Assembly (NCBI GenBank): GCA_019414665.1
Contig: DXLO01000005.1
Location: 29,174-93,173 of the forward strand
DNA: 64,000 nucleotides
Direction of reading: 5' to 3'
Source: Bacteroides sp.
GTDB taxonomy: Bacteria > Bacteroidota > Bacteroidia > Bacteroidales > Bacteroidaceae
Positions 1 through 8,459 of this stretch are shown here, piece after piece (the first letter of the stretch is position 1; each line of letters begins with the position of its first letter). A program made the translations under genes and the position numbers. The notes under the pieces were generated by a model, which worked only from the letters and a program-made list of their open reading frames with translations, was not told where the DNA came from and searched no databases.

Positions 1-660
1 GAAAATCAGGTCGCTCATATCGGCTACAGTAGCGATGGTCGTACCGTCATTGAATGTGTTACTCATGATAACCGAGTTTCCTACCTTGACAGGTACGTCC
101 AGTATCAGACCGTCGATGGTAGAACGGATAAGAGTGCTGCTGAACGAAGCACTGTTTTTGGTGATACCTTCTTTTACAATCTCCAGATTATCTTTGGCTG
201 CCTGAATCTCTTCACGTGCCTGACGGGCAGCCAGCAGTGTCTTTTCGTATTCCTCGTTGCTTACCAGCTTATCGTTGTAAAGCTTTTCCATACGTGTCAG
301 GTCGGTTTCTGCCTGACGTCCGTTCATTTCTGCCAGGCGGACACGGCTTTCGGCAGAGTTCAGTTGTCCCAGTTCGGGGATAACCTTTACTTTGGCTATG
401 ACTTCACCTTTCTTTACTTTCTCGCCCGCTTCTTTGTATACTTCGGCAATGATACCCGAAATCTGCGGCTTGATCTGTACCTCGTCGCGCGGTTCAATCT
501 TTCCCGTTGCTACGGTAGTCTGTACCAGATTGGTGGTTTCTACTTTCTGAATGTCGTACTTCGTGTCTTTAGGCTGTGACTTCTGATACAGGAAAACGAA
601 TGTTCCTATAAATATCAGTGCGATGAGCACCAATATGCCTATTTTGATATACTTCTTCAT
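1..660 (-). CDS. Efflux adaptor (HlyD/MFP family), C-terminus off window
   Basis: Periplasmic adaptor subunit of a MacAB-like export system, linking the inner-membrane ABC permeases to an outer-membrane channel. Reading back from the ATG at 660-658 gives 220 codons with no stop before the window edge. Residues about 6-26 form one membrane anchor or uncleaved signal. Residues about 60-95 read as a biotinyl-lipoyl-like half (QIKPQISGII, then AGEKVKKGEVIAKV). Residues about 98-170 are charged and helical and fit the hairpin coiled coil, and the return lipoyl half follows (DGLILDVPVKVG). It is the last gene of the minus-strand operon, 50 nt after the second permease. Domain order is typical of MacA/HlyD proteins. 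The exported substrate cannot be told. Confidence 0.88.
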   Translation of the reverse strand, partial: MKKYIKIGILVLIALIFIGTFVFLYQKSQPKDTKYDIQKVETTNLVQTTVATGKIEPRDEVQIKPQISGIIAEVYKEAGEKVKKGEVIAKVKVIPELGQLNSAESRVRLAEMNGRQAETDLTRMEKLYNDKLVSNEEYEKTLLAARQAREEIQAAKDNLEIVKEGITKNSASFSSTLIRSTIDGLILDVPVKVGNSVIMSNTFNDGTTIATVADMSDLIF

Positions 661-710
661 ATAAATTGGTTTATGTTTTTATTTCTTCATTACTAACAGC
701 AGGTAAGCGT

Positions 711-1955
711 TTATTCGTCGCGTATCGCCTCTATCGGTTTGATAGCCATGGCACGGTAAGCAGGTATCAGTCCTGCAAGCAGTCCCAGAACAACGAGCAG
801 GATGCAAGCTCCGACAGCCTGCCAGAAACTGATAAGGAAATGTGCCGGAAGTCCCGGTTCTGAAGTGGCCGTTTCTACGATGTTGAGCAGGAAGACGGCA
901 AACGATATGCCCGCCATACCGGCCAGCGTAGTAAGTACCATACTTTCCAGCAGAATCTGTTGCAGAATGTCGTCGGGACGTGCACCGATGGCGCGGCGGA
1001 TACCGATTTCAGTTGTCCGTTCCTTGACGGTTATCATCATGATATTGCTGACTCCGATGGCTCCGGCGAGCAGTGTACCCAGTCCTACGAGCCATCCCAG
1101 CATCCGGATGCCCGTAAACAGGTTGTCCATCATGCTGAACATTGCTTCCGCATTTACACGGATGACTGCCTGTTCGTCGTCGGGATGAATGGCGTGTGCC
1201 AGCTTGATGGTACGTTCCACATCCTTTTCCACCTGACTGATGGAATATCCTTTCTTGGCTGTATATCCCAGCATGTCGATTTGCTTGCCACGGTTATAGT
1301 TCTGCTGCATGGTGGTGAACGGGATAACCACCGAGGTTTCCGACTGTCCGTTGACCGACATGTTACCTGTAGCCTCGTTTACGCCTACTACACGGTAATA
1401 GATGCCATTTATCTCGATGAATTGTCCGCACGGATTGTCTTTCTTGGGAAAGAGCGTTTCGTAGATACGCTTCCCGATGACGCACACCTTCCGGCGGTCG
1501 CGTATGTCGGTTTCGTTCAGCGAACGTCCCATACGGATAATCGGTTCTTCTATCTTGTCGTATTCCGGATAAAGTCCTTTCAGGGTTCCCGACAGCGTGT
1601 ATTCCTCGCGTACGATATTTACTCCCCATTGTGCGATGGTGGCAGTCACCACATCGATGCCTGGCACAGAGTTGCGTATGCGTTCCACATCCTGATTTTC
1701 CATGTTCCACCACCTTCCCTGCTGAAAACCCTTGTAGGCTTTCGAGGTCTTGTTTGTCGCCATAAAGCCGGAATTGGTGGCGAATCCCTGAAACTGGCGT
1801 GAAAGCATGTCCTGCATACCCTGAGCTCCGCCCATGAGGGCAACCAGCATGAATATTCCCCAAAAGATACCGAAGGCAGTAAGCACGCTTCGTATCTTGT
1901 TACGTGTAATGGTAAGGAGGATTTCCTCCCAGGTGTCAAAATCTACTCTTCTCAT
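711..1955 (-). CDS. MacB-like ABC transporter permease (second copy)
   Basis: Inner-membrane permease of the MacB/FtsX type, 414 aa, without a fused ATPase. One N-terminal membrane segment (about residues 20-42) is followed by a periplasmic MacB_PCD-type domain (about 45-270) and a C-terminal FtsX block with three membrane segments, starting with GWLVGLGTLLAGAIGVSNIM. It ends in the family-typical PAYRAMAIKPIEAIRDE. The start is 1 nt after the stop of the upstream permease, so translation is probably coupled. The two permeases are similar in layout but clearly diverged, suggesting a heterodimeric transporter. The family moves lipoproteins, peptides or antibiotics in a mechanotransmission mode. 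The substrate is unknown. Confidence 0.9.
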   Translation of the reverse strand: MRRVDFDTWEEILLTITRNKIRSVLTAFGIFWGIFMLVALMGGAQGMQDMLSRQFQGFATNSGFMATNKTSKAYKGFQQGRWWNMENQDVERIRNSVPGIDVVTATIAQWGVNIVREEYTLSGTLKGLYPEYDKIEEPIIRMGRSLNETDIRDRRKVCVIGKRIYETLFPKKDNPCGQFIEINGIYYRVVGVNEATGNMSVNGQSETSVVIPFTTMQQNYNRGKQIDMLGYTAKKGYSISQVEKDVERTIKLAHAIHPDDEQAVIRVNAEAMFSMMDNLFTGIRMLGWLVGLGTLLAGAIGVSNIMMITVKERTTEIGIRRAIGARPDDILQQILLESMVLTTLAGMAGISFAVFLLNIVETATSEPGLPAHFLISFWQAVGACILLVVLGLLAGLIPAYRAMAIKPIEAIRDE

Positions 1956-1956
1956 G

Positions 1957-3207
1957 TCAGTCTGCTCTTAATGCTTCAATAGGACGGATACGGGCTGCCT
2001 TACGTGCCGGAAAGAGTCCGGCAAGCGTGCCGGCGATTATCAGTGTGAGTGTGGCCTGAACAGCTATGCTGAGGTCTACTGTCGGGTTTTCGAAAACCGT
2101 TACGCTGAACACACCCGCATCGACGGTCTGTCTGCCTGCTATCTGATTCATATATTCTGTGACGGCAATGCCTGCCACCATGCCGATATAGCCGAAAAAA
2201 GTAGTGATGGCCACACTCTCCGAGATAATGAGCCACAGGATAGACATCGGTTTGGCTCCCAGAGCTTTCCGGATGCCGAACTCGTGGGTACGTTCGCGTA
2301 CGGTGATAAGCATGATATTGCTTACCCCTACGATGCCGCTCAGCAGGGTGAATATACCGATTACCCAGATAGCTATGTGCAGCATACGGGCTGCCGATTC
2401 TTGCTGGAGATATTGAGTGAAGCGGTTCCACATCCAGATGGCACTCTGGTCGGTAGGGTCGAAGTTTTTGTGGAGCCCCATGGCACGGCGGTAGCTCTGC
2501 TCGAATTTCTCATTGGTGACTTCGTCTGTCAGCCCTTGCGTAGTGAATGTCAGGTTGTCTATACTGTCGCCCTTGCCGTATACAAGCTGAAGTGTCGTGA
2601 AGGGAACAAGTGCCGAGGGCGAGAAACTGTTCTGGTCGGTGTAGATGCCTATTACCTGATAGGCCACTCCTTGTACATCGATATACTTTCCTATCGCCTG
2701 GGTACGTGGAAACAGCATCTTGACAGTCTTTTCGTGCAGTACGATCATCTTCCGGCGTTCCTTCATGTCGCGGTCGTTGATGAAACGTCCCTGTTTCAGT
2801 TTTACAGCTTCCAGTTCCGTATAGTTGGGAAAGACGCCCTCCAGCGAAATGGAAACGTATTCCTTGCCGAAGGTGAGGATGGCGTCGCTCTTGCTGATGC
2901 TGGCTCCGGTGGTGATGACTTTATCGGGGAATGCCTCTGCGGTAAGCTGAAGATCGCTTTCGTTCAGCGAGAGTCTTCGGCCTTCTTTCAGTCCGTTGAA
3001 CGGTTTCGATGTATATCCCGGATAAATTTTGATAGAGTTCATTTTCATGTTCTGCGATTGTCCCTCGAAAGCATGGATAAGTCCGTTTCCTGCCCCCAGC
3101 AATACAATCAGCATGAAAATTCCCCATGCTACGGAAAATCCCGTCAGTATGGTGCGCAGCTTGTTGCGCATGATGGTTCCGTATATTTCCTGTATCAAGT
3201 CGGTCAT
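1957..3207 (-). CDS. MacB-like ABC transporter permease (first copy)
   Basis: 416-aa partner of the next permease in the operon. It has an N-terminal membrane segment (about residues 16-45, LTGFSVAWGIFMLIVLLGAGNGL), a periplasmic MacB_PCD-like domain, and an FtsX C-terminal domain with three membrane segments (IAIWVIGIFTLLSGIVGVSN onwards). It closes with LFPARKAARIRPIEALRAD, the usual end of this family. It starts 18 nt after the ATPase gene. Together with the ATPase, the second permease and the adaptor it makes a complete inner-membrane/periplasmic export complex. An outer-membrane factor is not visible and may lie left of the window. Confidence 0.9.
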   Translation of the reverse strand: MTDLIQEIYGTIMRNKLRTILTGFSVAWGIFMLIVLLGAGNGLIHAFEGQSQNMKMNSIKIYPGYTSKPFNGLKEGRRLSLNESDLQLTAEAFPDKVITTGASISKSDAILTFGKEYVSISLEGVFPNYTELEAVKLKQGRFINDRDMKERRKMIVLHEKTVKMLFPRTQAIGKYIDVQGVAYQVIGIYTDQNSFSPSALVPFTTLQLVYGKGDSIDNLTFTTQGLTDEVTNEKFEQSYRRAMGLHKNFDPTDQSAIWMWNRFTQYLQQESAARMLHIAIWVIGIFTLLSGIVGVSNIMLITVRERTHEFGIRKALGAKPMSILWLIISESVAITTFFGYIGMVAGIAVTEYMNQIAGRQTVDAGVFSVTVFENPTVDLSIAVQATLTLIIAGTLAGLFPARKAARIRPIEALRAD

Positions 3208-3225
3208 GGCTGGTTCTGTGTGCGT

Positions 3226-3945
3226 TTATTTCATAAATCCGTTCTTGCCGAAAGGAGATGCATTGTGGTCGATGTTGTCTTCTATCCGCTCTATCACTCC
3301 GTCTTTGATGTGGATGATTTTGTTGGTCTGGTTGGCTACTCCGCTTTCGTGCGTCACAACCACGATGGTCAGTCCTTCTTTGTCGTGCAGCTCCTTCAGG
3401 ATGTTCATTACCTCTACCGACGTCTTGCTGTCGAGTGCACCCGTAGGTTCGTCGGCAAGGATAATCTGAGGTTTCGATATCAGTGCCCGGGCTATGGCCA
3501 CACGCTGCTTCTGTCCGCCCGAAAGCTCGTTGGGCAGGTGGTGTGCCCATTCCTTCAGTCCCAGCTTGTCGAGATACTCCATAGCCAGTTCGTTTCTTTT
3601 CTTTCTGCCCACTCCCTGATAAAACAGCGGCAGTGCCACATTTTCCATGGCATTCTTAAACGAAATCAGGTTGAACGACTGAAAGATGAATCCGATCATG
3701 CGGTTCCGGTATTCCGCCGCACGGGTTTCGTTCAGATTTTTTATTAACACATCGTTCAGGTAATACTCGCCCGAATCGTAGTTGTCGAGAATCCCTAATA
3801 TATTTAGTAAGGTAGACTTTCCCGATCCGGAGGCCCCCATAATAGAAACGAATTCACCTTTCTCGATGCGGAGATCTATGCCTTTCAGCACGTGTAGCGG
3901 TGCTCCGTTGTGATATGTCTTGTTGATGCCTTGTAAGCGTATCAT
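3226..3945 (-). CDS. ABC transporter ATPase (LolD/MacB type)
   Basis: 239-aa cytoplasmic ATPase that powers the export complex encoded downstream. Walker A GASGSGKS is at residues 37-44, the signature LSGGQ at 141-145 and Walker B IILADEP at 161-167, followed by the family-typical TGALD and the H-loop histidine in VVVTHE. Length and motifs match the LolD/MacB/FtsE group. It is the first gene of the minus-strand operon ATPase-permease-permease-adaptor. The 155 bp to the divergent sugar kinase must hold its promoter, but I could not pick out a clean TAnnTTTG box on this strand. Confidence 0.93.
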   Translation of the reverse strand: MIRLQGINKTYHNGAPLHVLKGIDLRIEKGEFVSIMGASGSGKSTLLNILGILDNYDSGEYYLNDVLIKNLNETRAAEYRNRMIGFIFQSFNLISFKNAMENVALPLFYQGVGRKKRNELAMEYLDKLGLKEWAHHLPNELSGGQKQRVAIARALISKPQIILADEPTGALDSKTSVEVMNILKELHDKEGLTIVVVTHESGVANQTNKIIHIKDGVIERIEDNIDHNASPFGKNGFMK

Positions 3946-4035
3946 GATTAAGATTGATTTGTGTCAGGTTACGTGTCGTTAGACGCGGCTAAGATATAAA
4001 AAGTTACACGAGGGTTGAATAAATTTATAAAAAAA

Positions 4036-4067
4036 TTTGTTCGGTTTTCTCCGATTGCGTACATTTG
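4036..4067 (+). promoter_or_regulatory. Bacteroidetes-type promoter of the ROK kinase gene
   Basis: TTTG at 4036-4039 and TACATTTG at 4060-4067 are exactly 20 bp apart, matching the -33/-7 consensus of the Bacteroides primary sigma factor. The start codon lies 33 bp downstream. Confidence 0.75.
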
Positions 4068-4100
4068 CCACATATAACTAACCTTTAACAATTTAATGTC

Positions 4101-5075
4101 ATGACAATAAATATGGAAAAACCCTACGTGGTGGGAATGGACATCGGTGGTACTAATACTGTTTTCGGAGTAGTAGATTCTCGTGGTAATGTATTGGCTT
4201 CCGATTCTGTAAAAACACAGCAGTACGCTGAAGTAAACGAATATGTAGACGCTGTATGCAAGAAGCTTCTTCCGTTGCTCCAGCAGTTTGGCGGTGCAGA
4301 AAAGATTAAAGGTATGGGAGTAGGTGCTCCTAATGGTAACTATTATAGTGGAACAATCGAATTTGCTCCGAACTTGCCATGGAAGGGAGTTATTCCTTTG
4401 GCTGCTATGTTCGAAGAACGTCTGGGTATTCCTACAGCACTTACAAACGATGCAAATGCGGCAGCTATCGGTGAAATGACATACGGTGCAGCACGCGGTC
4501 TGAAAGATTTCATCATGATTACATTGGGTACTGGTGTAGGTAGCGGTATCGTTATCAACGGTCAGCTGGTTTACGGTCACGATGGTTTTGCTGGTGAACT
4601 TGGCCATGTTGTTGTTGATCCGGCAGGACGTCAGTGCGGATGCGGACGTAAAGGCTGTCTGGAAACTTACTGCTCGGCTACAGGTGTGGCACGTACAGCT
4701 CGCGAATTCCTCGTTGCACGTTCTGAACCAAGCTTGTTGAGAAACATCCCGTCAGAAGAAATCCAGTCTAAAGATGTTTACGATGCAGCTGTAAAAGGCG
4801 ATAAGCTGGCTTTGGAAATTTTCGAATTTACCGGTAAAGTTTTGGGTACTGCATTGGCTAACTTCGTTGCATTCTCTAGCCCTGAAGCAATCATTCTCTT
4901 CGGTGGTCTGGCTAAGTCGGGTGACTATATCATGAAGCCTATCCAGAAAGCATTGGAAGAAAATGTATTGAATATCTATAAAGGAAAAACAAAATTGCTT
5001 CTTTCTCAGTTGAAAGATGCTGATGCTGCCGTACTCGGAGCTAGTGCTTTGGGATGGGAAGTAAGAGAATCATAA
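4101..5075 (+). CDS. ROK-family glucokinase-like sugar kinase
   Basis: 324-aa ATP-dependent sugar kinase, probably phosphorylating glucose or a related hexose as it enters glycolysis. The N-terminal phosphate motif DIGGTNT follows a hydrophobic strand. The catalytic region LTNDANAAA is near residue 115. The ROK zinc signature CGCGRKGCLETYC is near residue 175, preceded by the GHVVVDP stretch. There is no N-terminal helix-turn-helix, so this is an enzyme rather than a ROK repressor. A second in-frame ATG (4113) gives MEKPYVVGMDIGG and could be the true start. It has its own promoter and terminator, so it is monocistronic. Which hexose is used cannot be read from sequence. Confidence 0.9.
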   Translation: MTINMEKPYVVGMDIGGTNTVFGVVDSRGNVLASDSVKTQQYAEVNEYVDAVCKKLLPLLQQFGGAEKIKGMGVGAPNGNYYSGTIEFAPNLPWKGVIPLAAMFEERLGIPTALTNDANAAAIGEMTYGAARGLKDFIMITLGTGVGSGIVINGQLVYGHDGFAGELGHVVVDPAGRQCGCGRKGCLETYCSATGVARTAREFLVARSEPSLLRNIPSEEIQSKDVYDAAVKGDKLALEIFEFTGKVLGTALANFVAFSSPEAIILFGGLAKSGDYIMKPIQKALEENVLNIYKGKTKLLLSQLKDADAAVLGASALGWEVRES

Positions 5076-5107
5076 GATAGAATATTTTGTATTTTAGCAT
5101 ATTTGGG

Positions 5108-5140
5108 GTCCGGAAGTCGTGAGATTTCCGGGCTTTTTTT
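5108..5140 (+). terminator. Rho-independent terminator of the ROK kinase gene
   Basis: An 11-bp stem (5108-5118 with 5123-5133, one or two G-T pairs) around a GTGA tetraloop is followed directly by seven T residues. Confidence 0.85.
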
Positions 5141-5154
5141 ATGCTGATATGTAT

Positions 5155-5199
5155 AAAAAAACTTGCCCATGTTTTGTGATAAACGTGGGCAAGTTTTTT
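5155..5199. terminator. Bidirectional terminator between the kinase and GH43 genes
   Basis: ACTTGCCCA at 5161-5169 pairs with TGGGCAAGT at 5186-5194. A-tracts lie before the stem and T-tracts after it on both strands, so it can end the convergent GH43 transcript and back up the kinase terminator. Confidence 0.8.
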
Positions 5200-5215
5200 A
5201 TTTTTTTGTACGTTT

Positions 5216-6883
5216 TTACTTGTCGATTCTGAACCAGTCAACATCTACCCAGCCGCCGTCGTTGGTCTTGATGGCCGGACGTGTGCAGAATGTACCTACT
5301 TTGGCACCTATCCATTTGCCTTCTTTCACCTGGAATTCTTTTCCGAACTTGTGGAATTTCTTTCCGTTGGTGCTGTAGCTCAACTGACATTTTACCACCA
5401 GGTCGTGTCCGCCTTCGCTCTTGCCGATCTTTTCACCCGTAGTAGTGATTTCGGCACGCAGGTAAATTTCATTACCTTTCAGCGGAAGGGTTTCGTTTAC
5501 GGTTTCCTGACCGCCACGATCGGCTTTCTTGCATTCTACCTGAGAGAGAACCAGTCCGTTTTCGGTATTTTCGAGCACGATACCTGCATAGTCCATACCC
5601 ATAACTACCAGTCCTGTACGTTCGCCTTTGTACTTGGCGATAGGAGAGAACTTCATCTTCATGGTAGCGCTGAAGCTTGGAGCAGGGATTTTTTGCAGCA
5701 GCATGTTGGGCACATCCCACAGGCTCTTGTAGTTTTCAGGAACCGGATAAGAATAGAGGCGCAATACTCCATGTTCCTGATCGGCAAAGTACCACTTGTC
5801 GTTGATATTGGCATTCCATTGCCATTGCAGGCCCAGTTCGTTTGTATTGAACTCATCGCTTTCCTGCGGAGTACAGATAGGATATGTCTTTCCTACGTTC
5901 GGTTTTTTGTAAGTCAGTACAGGTTCGCCACAACCGTCGCCATCCTTGTCTTCACCGATTACAGGCCAGTCGTTTACCCATTTTACCGGTTGCAGGTGAA
6001 CCAGACGTCCGGCTGCACCCACATCCTGGAAGTGCAGGAACCAGTCTTCTCCGCTTGGGGTATCTACCCAGCCTCCCTGATGAGGTCCGTTGACAGGGCT
6101 GTTGCCTTGTGCCAGCACGGTTTTCCATTCATACGGTCCGTATACGTTTTTCGAACGCAGTACAACCTGCCAGCCTGTAGGAACACCACCAGCCGGATGG
6201 AAGATATAATAATATCCGTTGCGCTTGTAGAACTTCGGTCCTTCGCAAGTTTCATGTGCCTCATGACCGTCGAAAACGATACGTGACGGACTGATGGTAC
6301 GGGTAGCATCAGCACTCAGTTCGCATACGGCGATCACACTCTTCAGTCCGGCACGGCTTCCGGCATATGCGTGTGCCAGATATACCCGTCCGTCTTCGTC
6401 CCACAGCGGAGTAGTATCAATGATACCTTTGGCAGCCTTTACCAGTACCGGTTCGCACCACGGACCTTTTACGTCTTTAGCCTTTGTCATGAAGATACCC
6501 TGATCAGGATCTCCCCAGAATATATAGAATTCACCGTTGTGATGACGGATACACGGAGCCCATACACGGTTGCCATGCTGAGGCGTCACATCTGTATGAG
6601 GTGGAAGTGAAGCCGGAACGGCTGCGCTCACGATACTCCAGTTTACCAGATCTTTGGAGTGGAGAATCTGCAAAGCCGGCAGACATCCGAAGCTGGATGA
6701 GGTCATGTAGAAGTCATCGCCTACACGGCAAACATCGGGATCGGAGTAATCGGCATATAGTACCGGATTCTTGTATGTTCCGTCACCCTGGTCGGCAACC
6801 CATACCTTCGATACATAGTTTTGTGCCTGTACCGAGGGTACGAGGCAGCTTCCCAGTAAGATTGAGAATACGATTGATTTCAT
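5216..6883 (-). CDS. Glycoside hydrolase family 43 with C-terminal beta-sandwich, secreted
   Basis: 555-aa secreted enzyme, probably an alpha-L-arabinofuranosidase or beta-xylosidase acting on plant cell-wall side chains. Signal peptide 1-20 ends VQA. The GH43 five-bladed propeller starts at KNPVLYADYSDPD, with the likely catalytic base Asp48. The likely pKa modulator is Asp156 (GIIDTTPLW) and the likely acid is Glu214 (ETCEGPKF). Residues about 345-555 form the extra C-terminal beta-sandwich common in GH43 subfamilies of the beta-xylosidase type. It is last in the minus-strand run GH28, DUF4861, GH43, and that company suggests pectin side chains. The exact linkage and the subfamily (12 is my guess) need a tree or an assay. 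Confidence 0.88.
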   Translation of the reverse strand: MKSIVFSILLGSCLVPSVQAQNYVSKVWVADQGDGTYKNPVLYADYSDPDVCRVGDDFYMTSSSFGCLPALQILHSKDLVNWSIVSAAVPASLPPHTDVTPQHGNRVWAPCIRHHNGEFYIFWGDPDQGIFMTKAKDVKGPWCEPVLVKAAKGIIDTTPLWDEDGRVYLAHAYAGSRAGLKSVIAVCELSADATRTISPSRIVFDGHEAHETCEGPKFYKRNGYYYIFHPAGGVPTGWQVVLRSKNVYGPYEWKTVLAQGNSPVNGPHQGGWVDTPSGEDWFLHFQDVGAAGRLVHLQPVKWVNDWPVIGEDKDGDGCGEPVLTYKKPNVGKTYPICTPQESDEFNTNELGLQWQWNANINDKWYFADQEHGVLRLYSYPVPENYKSLWDVPNMLLQKIPAPSFSATMKMKFSPIAKYKGERTGLVVMGMDYAGIVLENTENGLVLSQVECKKADRGGQETVNETLPLKGNEIYLRAEITTTGEKIGKSEGGHDLVVKCQLSYSTNGKKFHKFGKEFQVKEGKWIGAKVGTFCTRPAIKTNDGGWVDVDWFRIDK

Positions 6884-7036
6884 GGATTATGGTTATTTAG
6901 TTAATAAATTATTTTGTTCGCATTTGTGTGTTATTCACATCGTCTGACTTTTATAAAATACGTCCGAAGTGCCTGAAACCTCCATTCGCTTTGTCTTTTT
7001 TAACTTCTGTGTCCCGATGTGGTGTTTATGTTGTGA

Positions 7037-8263
7037 CTATTTCTTGACGACTGTAATTTTGACCGGCTGTTCCAACGCCTTTTTCCATTCCTGTACGTAG
7101 GCAAACCATTTTTCCTTGTCGGGATAACCGAAGGTTTCCTTGCACGAGGTGAATGATGTATAGTAGCGGAACGAACTTTTTCCGGGAGCGCTGATGGTAT
7201 AAAGGAAGTTTTCCTTGTCGGATGTTTCTTTTACCACATACTTCTTGGGAATATAAGTAGCCAGTCCTACGGTTTCTTTTTTATATTTCACTGTATCGTT
7301 TACCGGCCAGTCTGTACCCCAGCTTGCAACCAGTCCGTTATGGTCGGAAAACATGTCGGCGTGTCCTGTAATGTTCTGCACACCGGTACAGAATACTTCC
7401 TTATCCAGCGGAGCATCGAACAGCACATCTACCTGTGCATCGCGGTGTCCGGCATACAGTGTATAGCGGTTTATCATGTTCAGTTCCTTGTTCTGATACT
7501 GCCAGCCCTTTACCTCTGCATCGACAATGGTACGTACCGGTCCTGAAGCCAGGATACGCTGTCCACGTACGGCAACCGGTTTGATAAGTGTAGACTGTGT
7601 ACCGTCCCATCCTCTCAGTGTTCCGGCTCCGCAGCTGCTGTTTACCTTGATGACATCATCGCCGAAGCCGCGCTTCAACTGTTCGCCGGTAGGGTAGAAC
7701 TGACTTTCTTCCAGCTCCAGACCTTTGTGGAATTTTCCGTACAGGTCGGTAGTCTGTTTCTCATTGAAATAAATGCGGTATGCTACCAGCTCACTTTCGA
7801 AAGCCGCTCCGTGGTGATGCTGTACGTTGTAAGTGTCCGAAGCACCGTCGGCATAGATGGCATATCCTTTGGCATATTTGTTTTTCTTGGAAGTGCGGAG
7901 CAACATTTCGGCATACACACGTGCCGGATATGTTTTGTCGCTTTTAAGACTGGATAGTGTGACGTTGAGTGTCTTCTTGCCCGAAGCCGGCAGGTTGATG
8001 ACAAAAGCCAGTTCGTCGGCACGGGTGTCACCGTTCATATCGTCGAGCTGTGAGGGAATTTCGTTTGTCCCGTCGAAAACAGTAGCCGACTTGACAGTAA
8101 ATCCTGCTCCAAGGGAACTGAGATCAATAACGACAGGCTCGTCCACCTTTTCAGCGTTCCACGGATTTTCAACGATGACTTCTATTTTCTTTTCCTGACC
8201 TTGTGCCGATGCACTCAGTTCTCCTGCCAGCAGTGCCAGACAGATTGCAGAGAATGTTTTCAT
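7037..8263 (-). CDS. Secreted DUF4861-like protein
   Basis: 408-aa exported protein with a signal peptide (about residues 1-20, ending SASA). From memory of the family it resembles DUF4861, proteins that Bacteroidetes carry beside pectin- and rhamnogalacturonan-degrading enzymes. Visible marks are an N-terminal beta-rich section (VIVENPWNAEKVDEPVVIDL), a DMNGDTRADELAF stretch that could bind metal, and a mainly beta C-terminal half with many aromatic residues. It lies between GH43 and GH28 on the same strand, with 153 and 196 bp on either side. No catalytic motif is recognised. It could be an enzyme of an unassigned class or a binding protein. Confidence 0.72.
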   Translation of the reverse strand: MKTFSAICLALLAGELSASAQGQEKKIEVIVENPWNAEKVDEPVVIDLSSLGAGFTVKSATVFDGTNEIPSQLDDMNGDTRADELAFVINLPASGKKTLNVTLSSLKSDKTYPARVYAEMLLRTSKKNKYAKGYAIYADGASDTYNVQHHHGAAFESELVAYRIYFNEKQTTDLYGKFHKGLELEESQFYPTGEQLKRGFGDDVIKVNSSCGAGTLRGWDGTQSTLIKPVAVRGQRILASGPVRTIVDAEVKGWQYQNKELNMINRYTLYAGHRDAQVDVLFDAPLDKEVFCTGVQNITGHADMFSDHNGLVASWGTDWPVNDTVKYKKETVGLATYIPKKYVVKETSDKENFLYTISAPGKSSFRYYTSFTSCKETFGYPDKEKWFAYVQEWKKALEQPVKITVVKK

Positions 8264-8364
8264 AATATATTCAGCATTTTATCGGTATCCGATAAGTTCC
8301 GGATATCAAAGAACTTGTCGGAGTAGTATATGATTTTATAGTCGGAAGTTCCGAAAAGGAAGAA

Positions 8365-8423
8365 AGGATCTGTAAACATGAGAACCAAGCTTGCGTGACT
8401 TGAACCGGATGTTTACAGACCCT
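8365..8423 (-). terminator. Inverted repeat after the GH28 gene, possible terminator
   Basis: The arms at 8365-8379 and 8409-8423 pair over 15 bp with one mismatch. On the minus strand the hairpin follows the GH28 stop by about 36 nt and leads into a T-rich tract. It may limit read-through into the DUF4861 gene or mark a processing site. Confidence 0.45.
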
Positions 8424-8459
8424 TCGTCGTTCTTATTTCTGATAACGGAAGGATTCGGG

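Noticed and set aside
960..1802. Long plus-strand frames opposite the permease genes
   Set aside because: They are mirror frames of real genes, with odd composition and no ribosome site or family resemblance.
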